This document shows, one piece after another, positions 1 through 5,078 of a DNA stretch of 5,078 bases. Origin of the DNA: Pseudomonadota bacterium (GTDB lineage Bacteria > Pseudomonadota > Alphaproteobacteria > Sphingomonadales > Sphingomonadaceae); the NCBI GenBank assembly GCA_023386515.1, contig JAEWJQ010000414.1:1-5078 (forward strand), in the 5' to 3' direction. The notes below the pieces were generated by a model. It was given only the letters and a program-made list of their open reading frames with translations. It made no database searches and had not been told where the DNA came from. Within the stretch, counting starts at the first letter, position 1; each line of letters starts with the position of its first letter. A program made the translations under genes and the position numbers.

Positions 1-1701
1 GTGCAGATCCTCTGCCACCGTTCGAAGAACAACCCGCTGTACGTCGGCGAACCCGGCGTCGGTAAGACGGCAATCGCCGAGGGCCTCGCTCGCAAGATCA
101 TCGAAGGCGATGTACCCGACGTGCTGAAGCCGGCTGTCATCTACTCGCTCGATATGGGCGCGTTGCTGGCCGGCACGCGGTACCGCGGCGACTTCGAAGA
201 GCGGCTGAAGAGCGTCGTGACGGAGCTGGAGAAGCTGCCGGATGCGATCCTGTTCATCGACGAGATCCACACGGTCATCGGAGCCGGCGCAACGAGCGGC
301 GGTGCGATGGACGCGTCGAACTTGCTCAAGCCGGCGCTGTCGGGGGGCACGATCCGCTGCATCGGCTCGACGACGTACAAGGAGTTCCGCAACCACTTCG
401 AGAAGGATCGCGCGCTGCTGCGCCGGTTCCAGAAGATCGACGTCAACGAACCGACGATCGAGGATACGATCAAGATCCTCGCCGGCCTACGCTCGGCATT
501 CGAAGAGCATCACAGCGTCAAATACACGCCCGACGCGATCAAGTCGGCGGTGGAGCTGTCGGCGCGCTACATCAACGACCGCAAGCTGCCGGACAAGGCG
601 ATCGACGTGATCGACGAGGTCGGCGCGATGCAGATGCTGGTGCCGCAGAACAAGCGCAAGAAGACGATCACCGCGCGCGAGATCGAGGCAGTGATCGCGA
701 CGATGGCGCGCATCCCGCCGAAGTCGGTCAGCACCGACGACAAGAAGGCGCTGGAGACGCTGGAAACCGATCTGAAGCGGGTGGTGTTCGGCCAGAACGG
801 TGCGATCGAGAAGCTTGCCGCGGCGATCAAGCTGTCCCGTGCGGGTCTTCGCGACCCGGAGAAGCCGATCGGCAACTATCTGTTCACCGGCCCCACCGGC
901 GTCGGCAAGACGGAGGTCGCCAAGCAGCTGTCGGCGATACTTGGCATTCCGCTCCAGCGGTTCGACATGTCCGAATATATGGAACGCCATTCGGTCAGCC
1001 GGCTGATCGGTGCGCCTCCCGGCTATGTCGGCTTCGACCAGGGCGGACTGCTGACCGATGCGGTCGACCAGAATCCGCATTGCGTGCTGCTGCTTGACGA
1101 GATCGAGAAGGCGCATCCCGACCTGTTCAACATCCTGCTGCAGGTGATGGACAACGGGCGGCTGACCGACCAGCACGGCAAGACGGTCGACTTCCGCAAC
1201 GTCATCCTGATCATGACGACCAATGCCGGCGCCGCCGACATGGCGCGCGAGACGGTCGGCTTCGGCAATCTCACCCGCGAGGGCGAGGACGAGCAGGCGG
1301 TGCAACGGATGTTCTCGCCGGAATTCCGCAACCGTCTCGATGCGATCGTGCCGTTCGGCTATCTGCCGACCGAGGTCGTGGCGCGGGTGGTGGACAAGTT
1401 CATCCTCCAACTCGAACTGCAGCTGGCGGATCGTCAGGTCCACATCAACCTGGACGATGCGGCCAAGGCGTGGCTGACGGAAAAGGGCTATGACAAATTG
1501 TATGGCGCTCGTCCGATGGGCCGCCTGATCCAGGAGAAGATCAAGCAGCCGCTCGCCGAGGAGCTGCTGTTCGGCAAACTGGTCCACGGCGGCGAGGTGA
1601 CGGTGAAGATGAAGGACGGCGCCCTGTCCTTCGCGATCGAGCCGGCCGCGCCGAAGAAGCCGCGCAAGAAGGGCAAGCCCGAGGCGGTCGACGCCAAATA
1701 A
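1..1701 (+). CDS. clpA: ATP-dependent Clp protease ATP-binding subunit ClpA (5'-truncated by window edge)
   Basis: Hexameric AAA+ unfoldase that feeds substrates, including those delivered by the adaptor ClpS, to the ClpP peptidase in the cytoplasm. Two ATPase modules are visible in the 566 residues present. D1 has Walker A GEPGVGKT (16-23), a YRG pore loop (61-63), Walker B ILFIDE (83-88), sensor GSTT (122-125) and the arginine pair R141/R142. D2 has Walker A GPTGVGKT (297-304), pore loop GYVG (341-344), Walker B VLLLDE (362-367), sensor TTN (406-408) and sensor-2 GARPMGR (502-508). No coiled-coil middle domain lies between them, which favours ClpA over ClpB or ClpC. The segment VGFG (419-422) sits where E. 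coli ClpA has its IGL ClpP-docking loop. E. coli ClpA is 758 residues, so about 190-200 N-terminal residues lie upstream; the GTG at base 1 is an internal Val codon, not the start. The C-terminus ends in a Lys/Arg/Pro-rich tail (551-566). The gene stops at TAA and is followed by a strong terminator. Confidence 0.97.
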   Translation: MQILCHRSKNNPLYVGEPGVGKTAIAEGLARKIIEGDVPDVLKPAVIYSLDMGALLAGTRYRGDFEERLKSVVTELEKLPDAILFIDEIHTVIGAGATSGGAMDASNLLKPALSGGTIRCIGSTTYKEFRNHFEKDRALLRRFQKIDVNEPTIEDTIKILAGLRSAFEEHHSVKYTPDAIKSAVELSARYINDRKLPDKAIDVIDEVGAMQMLVPQNKRKKTITAREIEAVIATMARIPPKSVSTDDKKALETLETDLKRVVFGQNGAIEKLAAAIKLSRAGLRDPEKPIGNYLFTGPTGVGKTEVAKQLSAILGIPLQRFDMSEYMERHSVSRLIGAPPGYVGFDQGGLLTDAVDQNPHCVLLLDEIEKAHPDLFNILLQVMDNGRLTDQHGKTVDFRNVILIMTTNAGAADMARETVGFGNLTREGEDEQAVQRMFSPEFRNRLDAIVPFGYLPTEVVARVVDKFILQLELQLADRQVHINLDDAAKAWLTEKGYDKLYGARPMGRLIQEKIKQPLAEELLFGKLVHGGEVTVKMKDGALSFAIEPAAPKKPRKKGKPEAVDAK

Positions 1702-1731
1702 GCTGTCGCTTCCCAGAGGCTGGTTGCGAAG

Positions 1732-1763
1732 CGGATCGGACTCGATGGGGTCCGATCCGTTTT
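1732..1763 (+). terminator. Rho-independent terminator of clpA
   Basis: A perfect 10-bp stem, CGGATCGGAC (1732-1741) with GTCCGATCCG (1750-1759), encloses an 8-base loop and runs directly into TTTT (1760-1763), then CG and TTT. It starts 31 bases after the clpA stop codon. Further pairing of the AAG before the stem with the T-tract is possible. The T-run lies on the plus-strand side, so it mainly serves clpA. It may also act as a weaker stop for the convergent rlmJ, but the minus-strand side has no clear U-tract. Confidence 0.9.
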
Positions 1764-1814
1764 CGTTTCCGCGGCGCTCATCCCCGCCATGGAAGAGGGG
1801 GCTACGACAATGCC

Positions 1815-2645
1815 TTAGACGACCAGCCAGTCGGCGGACATGACCCCATCATGCCCCTCGGGCGCCAGGGCGGCGCGCAGGGCCTCCAGCAGGGGTGGCA
1901 GCGCCTGGGTGAAGGCATAGGGCGGGTTGATGATGAAGAGCCCCGCGCCGTTATAGATGCCGGGCTGATCCTCGTCGTACAGCCAATGCTCCACCGCCAG
2001 AAACTTGGGGATGCCGAGCTTCCGCAACTGTTCTTTCCATCGGGAATGCGTCGCGCGGTCTTTCAGAGGATACCAGATCACCGTCACGCCATGCCCCCAT
2101 TTGCGGTGCGCCAGGCTCAGCGTGACGACGATGCGGGCGCGTTCGTCCGTCTGCTCATAAGGCGGGGCGACCACCACCACGCCGCGCGCGGTCCGCGGCG
2201 GCACCATCGCCAGCCAGAATTCATAGGCGTCCCGCTCGTGCACGGCGGCCGGCGTGTCGCGCATCGCCCTGCGCAGGGTATCGGCGTCTTCGGGGTGTTT
2301 TTCATTGAGGATCAGGAAATCCTGTGGGCGCAGAAGCTGCGCCAGCACGCGCGGCGACCCCGGATAGAGACGCGGCTCGGTCGCGACATTCACCGCGCGC
2401 ACGGCGGCCCGATATTCGTCCAGCAATGGGTTTACGTCGGCCGCCGCCCGCACGACGCCCTGAATCGATTCGCCCGTGCGCTGGGCAGCCTCGCCGTAGA
2501 GGTCGTACAGCCCGCAACCGGCATGGGTGTCGATCAGGGTCAGCGCACCCTCTTTCAGTTGCAGGGCGCGCACCAGCGCGATCAGCAGGGCATGTTTGAC
2601 GACGTCGGCGCTGTTGCCGGCGTGGAAAGAATGGCGATAGTTCAC
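1815..2645 (-). CDS. rlmJ: 23S rRNA (adenine-N6)-methyltransferase RlmJ, with APPY in place of the DPPY motif
   Basis: RlmJ-family enzyme (formerly YhiR). In E. coli it uses S-adenosylmethionine to methylate N6 of A2030 in 23S rRNA. The 276 residues match the family length (about 280). The family N-terminus YRHSFHAGN (3-11) followed by ADVVKH (13-18) is intact and fixes the start at a GTG codon (2643-2645), with a modest GAG about 8 bases upstream. The SAM-binding motif I is DTHAGCGLYDL (39-49). WYP (191-193) and the family's C-terminal INPPYAF (239-245) are present. The oddity is motif IV: VVVVAPPYE (156-164) has Ala160 (GCC, 2166-2168) where the family has Asp (DPPYE; D164 in E. coli by my recall). 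The reading frame is otherwise clean, with no stop or frameshift. The gene is convergent with clpA across 113 bases and follows the 106-residue gene on the same strand after 195 bases, so it probably has its own promoter. Family assignment is secure; catalytic activity is uncertain. Confidence 0.94.
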   Translation of the reverse strand: MNYRHSFHAGNSADVVKHALLIALVRALQLKEGALTLIDTHAGCGLYDLYGEAAQRTGESIQGVVRAAADVNPLLDEYRAAVRAVNVATEPRLYPGSPRVLAQLLRPQDFLILNEKHPEDADTLRRAMRDTPAAVHERDAYEFWLAMVPPRTARGVVVVAPPYEQTDERARIVVTLSLAHRKWGHGVTVIWYPLKDRATHSRWKEQLRKLGIPKFLAVEHWLYDEDQPGIYNGAGLFIINPPYAFTQALPPLLEALRAALAPEGHDGVMSADWLVV

Positions 2646-2840
2646 TGCGATCTCAAATCCCGTTGCTCCGCCTGATACGCTGGTAGCGATCGATACGGGC
2701 CATCCCGCTGTTCTGGATACGCCCGCACGAGTGGAGCGCCGCCAGCGTCCCGTTCAGGCCATGTCCTCGGAGGCGTCATGAGGATCGGCCACTGCGCGAC
2801 TCCCGTCCCGCGTCCGACCTTCGCGTCCGGCGGAACTGCG

Positions 2841-3161
2841 TCAATTGCCGTCGGCATCGACCGTAAACACCATCGGCTTGCCGCGGGACGTAGGCTCCCA
2901 GCCTGCCGACAAGGCGGCGCGCACGCACCGTGCGATGGTCGCATCGTCGAGTTGCAGGCGGCCGCGTGGCAAGCCTTTCAGGAGCCGCTTGGGCGGCGGA
3001 AATTCGACCCAGGCTTCGCGCTGTGCGTCGCGTTCGAGCAGGGCGATCGTCATGCCCTTCCAACCCTCGTCATCCGACTGATGCGGTTCGCGTTGCAGGT
3101 GCCATTCATAGGCGACGCCATCGACATCGACGGTGCCGCCGTTGCTATGTGATTTCGACAT
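2841..3161 (-). CDS. Small conserved-looking protein of unknown function (106 aa)
   Basis: I do not recognise a named family. The protein is soluble-looking and charged, with no signal peptide or membrane helix. After a polar N-terminus, residues 11-24 (VDVDGVAYEWHLQR) look like a beta-hairpin. Residues 34-54 (from WKGMTIALLERD to WVEFP) look like further strands. A basic proline/leucine linker (55-68) leads to LDDATIARCVRAALSAGW (71-88), a likely helix. The end is EPTSRGKPMVFTVD (89-102). A helix followed by GW-EP-SRGKP-F resembles small strand-helix-strand hypothetical proteins I recall from proteobacteria, some on gene cassettes, but this is memory only. ATG start with weak SD-like AGGG about 9 bases upstream; stop TGA. 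Wobble positions are mostly G or C, as expected of a real gene here. It is divergent from the diguanylate cyclase gene and upstream of rlmJ on the same strand. The opposite-strand reading frame over the same bases is judged a shadow. Confidence 0.75.
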   Translation of the reverse strand: MSKSHSNGGTVDVDGVAYEWHLQREPHQSDDEGWKGMTIALLERDAQREAWVEFPPPKRLLKGLPRGRLQLDDATIARCVRAALSAGWEPTSRGKPMVFTVDADGN

Positions 3162-3180
3162 GTCGCTGCCCTATCACGCC

Positions 3181-3297
3181 AGCCTGGTCAGGGCACGGCT
3201 TTGAGATGGGTCAGGCCGACAAACGGTCGAGCCGGACCGCACCGCCGCCAGCCGAGAAGAATCCTGCTCGCCGCGGTAGCGCATCGCTGACCAGGCT
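3181..3297. repeat. Widely spaced 11-bp perfect inverted repeat in the divergent intergenic region
   Basis: AGCCTGGTCAG at 3181-3191 is the exact reverse complement of CTGACCAGGCT at 3287-3297, with 95 bases between the arms. The pair occupies much of the space between the two divergent genes, 20 bases upstream of the small minus-strand gene. No target-site duplication is seen next to the arms, so there is no direct sign of a transposon remnant. Possible roles, all inferred, are paired operators for a regulator, a long-range stem in a 5' leader of the minus-strand gene, or chance. Confidence 0.5.
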
Positions 3298-3392
3298 TTC
3301 CGCTCACAAGGACGAGTGTGCTGCGAGTGCGTTAAGGCAGTGCATCCCTTTCCGGACGCCTCGACCATCGTGCGGCAGCCACTTTTCGCGCT

Positions 3393-3399
3393 GTTAACC
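3393..3399 (+). promoter_or_regulatory. GTTAACC motif upstream of the diguanylate cyclase, possible CtrA half-site
   Basis: GTTAACC lies 33 bases before the ATG. The alphaproteobacterial cell-cycle regulator CtrA binds TTAA-N7-TTAA. Here the first TTAA (3394-3397) is followed after seven bases by TTGG (3405-3408), so only half of the site matches. No convincing -35/-10 pair was found nearby. This is a weak inference from motif and context. Confidence 0.2.
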
Positions 3400-3432
3400 A
3401 ATGTTTGGGGAAACCGGCGTAGCGGGTTGGAT

Positions 3433-5078
3433 ATGCCGAACGGGGGTCTGCGACGAACATTGGCGATGGCCATCGCGTTGCTTTTCGCCGTGCTCGCGAC
3501 GCCTGCCACTGCAGCGATCGGCACCGCTCTCGACACCTGCATCGCGCGCGTCCAGCCGCACGACAACCCCGCCACGATGTTCGGCCTGCGCGACCGGTTC
3601 GACTGTCGCCGCCGCCAGAGCAGCTACGGCTCGGGCGACTTCTGGATCCGCTCGCAGCCCTTCGTCGCGCCAGGCACGATGACCGCCATCCGATTTGCCA
3701 GCACCTGGCAGGATCGTGTCACGCTCTACGTGCTCCATGCCGACGGGCATATCACCCGCCACGGCTTCGACAGCGGCCATGCGGGCAACAACCTGATGCT
3801 CGGCGCGACCTTTCAGTTCATGCTGCCGCCCCGCGCCGCGCCGCCGGTGCAGATACTGTGGCGGGTCGAACGCTCGCTCAACCTGCGCGGCGTGATCAGC
3901 GGAGCGCGCATTGCCGACCACCACCAGGCGGCGGGTAGCGAACTCGGCATGGCGGCGCTCTATGCCGCTTTCGCCGGCATGTGCCTGGCGTTGCTGATCT
4001 ACAATCTCGCCCTCTGGGCGGCGCTGCGCCAGGCGTTCCAGCCGGCCTATTGCCTGATGGTGCTGTGCCTGCTCGGCTATGCCTTCTCGTCGTCAGGCCT
4101 GCTGGGACAGATCACCGATATCGACAACAACGACCGGATGCGGATCAACTATCTACTGCTCGCCGCATCGGCGGTCGCCGCATTGACCTTCGCCCGCGCC
4201 TTCTTCGAACGGCGCGTGTTCGACGGCTGGCTTCGTCCGGCGAGCAGTGCCGTCGCCGGTGCGGTGATCGTAACCACCAGCAGCTTCGCGCTGTTCGCGC
4301 CGCATTTCGCCCGGCCGATCGATGCCGCCGTCAACCTCTCCTACCTGCTGCTGCTCGGCCTCGTACCGGCGATCCTGTGGCGGGCATGGCGGCTACGCAG
4401 CAATCATCTCTGGATCTTCGCGCTCGCCTGGGGCGGGCCGGTGTTCCTGGCGGGCGTGCGCATCCTTGCGGCGATGAACGTCATCGCCTGGCATTGGTGG
4501 ATCGACCAGTCGACGCTGCTTGCCATGGCGATGGAGGCGGCACTGTCGTCGCTCGGCGTCGCCTATCGGATCCGCCTGCTCAGCGTCGAGCGCGACGAGG
4601 CACGCGAGCAGGAGATCGCGGCACGGCTGCTCGCCGCCACCGATCCGCTGACCGGCTTGCTCAACCGCCGCGCCTTTCTGGAACAGGCGATCGGACGCGA
4701 GGGCGAACAGCGGTTGATCCTCGCCGACATCGACCATTTCAAGACGGTCAACGAAACGATCGGCCACGATGGTGGCGACGAAGTGCTGCGCGTCGTCGCG
4801 CGTGCGCTGCAGGCGGCGGTGCCGGCCGAGGGGCTGGTGGCGCGGGTCGGTGGCGAGGAATTCGCCCTGATCGTTCCCGCCGGAGTGCCGTTCGACGCGG
4901 AGGGTGTACTCGACCGGCTGCGCACCGAGCGCATGCCCTTCGACATGACCGTCACCGCCAGCGTCGGCACCTGTGTCGGCCCGCTGCTGCGCGAAATCGA
5001 CTGGAAGGCGCTGTACCGCTGTGCCGACCGCGCCCTGTTCGAGGCCAAGGCGGCGGGACGCGCTCGCGTCCGCGACGC
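3433..5078 (+). CDS. Membrane-bound diguanylate cyclase: signal peptide, DISM-like periplasmic sensor, 7 TM helices, GGDEF domain (3' end cut by window edge)
   Basis: Predicted inner-membrane sensor that makes cyclic di-GMP from two GTP. 548 complete codons are visible with no stop before the edge. Residues 1-28 form a signal peptide: basic GLRR, a hydrophobic core and ATPATAA before cleavage, which supports the ATG at 3433 although its SD is weak. Residues 29-165 form a periplasmic domain resembling 7TMR-DISM extracellular domains (FWIRS at 70-74, then strands) with two cysteines (C36, C58). About seven hydrophobic helices follow between 171 and 378 (roughly 171-195, 204-223, 239-257, 272-290, 300-317, 326-345, 357-377). 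A short charged helix (380-402) links to the GGDEF domain: DPLTGLLNRR (404-413), ADIDHFK (431-437), GHDGGDEVL (444-452), active-site GGEEF (473-477) and ADRALFEAKAAGR (531-543). Catalytic residues look intact. The RxxD inhibitory site is absent: PAEG (464-467) stands there. Only a few C-terminal residues, or a short tail, should be missing. The sensed ligand is unknown. Confidence 0.92.
   Translation, partial: MPNGGLRRTLAMAIALLFAVLATPATAAIGTALDTCIARVQPHDNPATMFGLRDRFDCRRRQSSYGSGDFWIRSQPFVAPGTMTAIRFASTWQDRVTLYVLHADGHITRHGFDSGHAGNNLMLGATFQFMLPPRAAPPVQILWRVERSLNLRGVISGARIADHHQAAGSELGMAALYAAFAGMCLALLIYNLALWAALRQAFQPAYCLMVLCLLGYAFSSSGLLGQITDIDNNDRMRINYLLLAASAVAALTFARAFFERRVFDGWLRPASSAVAGAVIVTTSSFALFAPHFARPIDAAVNLSYLLLLGLVPAILWRAWRLRSNHLWIFALAWGGPVFLAGVRILAAMNVIAWHWWIDQSTLLAMAMEAALSSLGVAYRIRLLSVERDEAREQEIAARLLAATDPLTGLLNRRAFLEQAIGREGEQRLILADIDHFKTVNETIGHDGGDEVLRVVARALQAAVPAEGLVARVGGEEFALIVPAGVPFDAEGVLDRLRTERMPFDMTVTASVGTCVGPLLREIDWKALYRCADRALFEAKAAGRARVRD

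Noticed and set aside
487..1587. A 366-codon minus-strand open frame inside clpA
   Set aside because: It is antisense to a clearly identified clpA. Its translation is rich in Arg, His, Leu, Asp and Val without domain motifs, as expected of the reverse frame of a GC-rich gene.
1851..2675. A 274-codon plus-strand open frame across rlmJ
   Set aside because: It overlaps rlmJ almost completely in antisense and shows no recognisable motif. RlmJ carries the family signatures.
2809..2829. Direct repeat CGCGTCCG at 2809-2816 and 2822-2829
   Set aside because: Two copies of a GC-rich 8-mer 13 bases apart are likely by chance at this base composition, and no function is suggested.
2646..2840. Possible terminator or promoter between the 106-residue gene and rlmJ
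   Set aside because: No stem with a T-tract and no convincing -35/-10 pair was found on the minus strand. GATACG recurs three times but is too short to interpret.
2778..3152. A plus-strand 124-codon frame with GGAGG shortly before its ATG
   Set aside because: The SD-like sequence is tempting, but the frame lies opposite the 106-residue gene, and its translation is low-complexity with many Arg, Ala and His residues. The minus-strand reading looks more like a real protein.
3394..3924. A 176-codon minus-strand frame at the 5' end of the diguanylate cyclase gene
   Set aside because: It is the antisense shadow of the signal peptide and periplasmic domain, which are coherent on the plus strand.
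4771..4782. GGDE within GHDGGDEVL, which looks like a GGDEF active site
   Set aside because: This is the conserved GHxxGD segment of the domain (residues 447-450). The true active-site loop is GGEEF at 473-477.

Overview
The window is high-GC DNA (about 63-65% by eye). It most resembles a sphingomonad or other alphaproteobacterial chromosome. This rests on the GC- and C-ending codon bias and on the style of the ClpA, RlmJ and DISM-type GGDEF proteins. No marker fixes the genus. No mobile element, CRISPR array, tRNA or rRNA was seen.

Layout: (1) 1-1701, plus strand, is the 3' three quarters of clpA, the unfoldase of the ClpAP protease; its N-terminal domain lies off the left edge. (2) A strong intrinsic terminator lies at 1732-1763. 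(3) 1815-2645, minus strand, is rlmJ, a 23S rRNA adenine-N6 methyltransferase, convergent with clpA. Its DPPY catalytic motif reads APPY. (4) 2646-2840 is a 195-base gap with no convincing gene or regulatory site. (5) 2841-3161, minus strand, encodes a 106-residue protein of unknown function. (6) 3162-3432 is a 271-base divergent intergenic region holding an 11-bp perfect inverted repeat and one TTAACC half-site. (7) 3433 to the right edge, plus strand, is a membrane-bound diguanylate cyclase. It has a signal peptide, a periplasmic sensor domain, a seven-helix membrane region and a GGEEF domain, and it is cut by the window end within the last residues of the catalytic domain.

The genes do not form one pathway. 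They cover protein quality control (ClpA), ribosome modification (RlmJ), an orphan small protein and c-di-GMP signalling, each probably in its own transcription unit. The region looks like ordinary core chromosome, and I see no evidence of an undescribed multi-gene system. The items most worth checking are the Asp-to-Ala change in RlmJ, the diguanylate cyclase without an inhibitory site, the uncharacterised 106-residue protein, and the inverted repeat between the last two.
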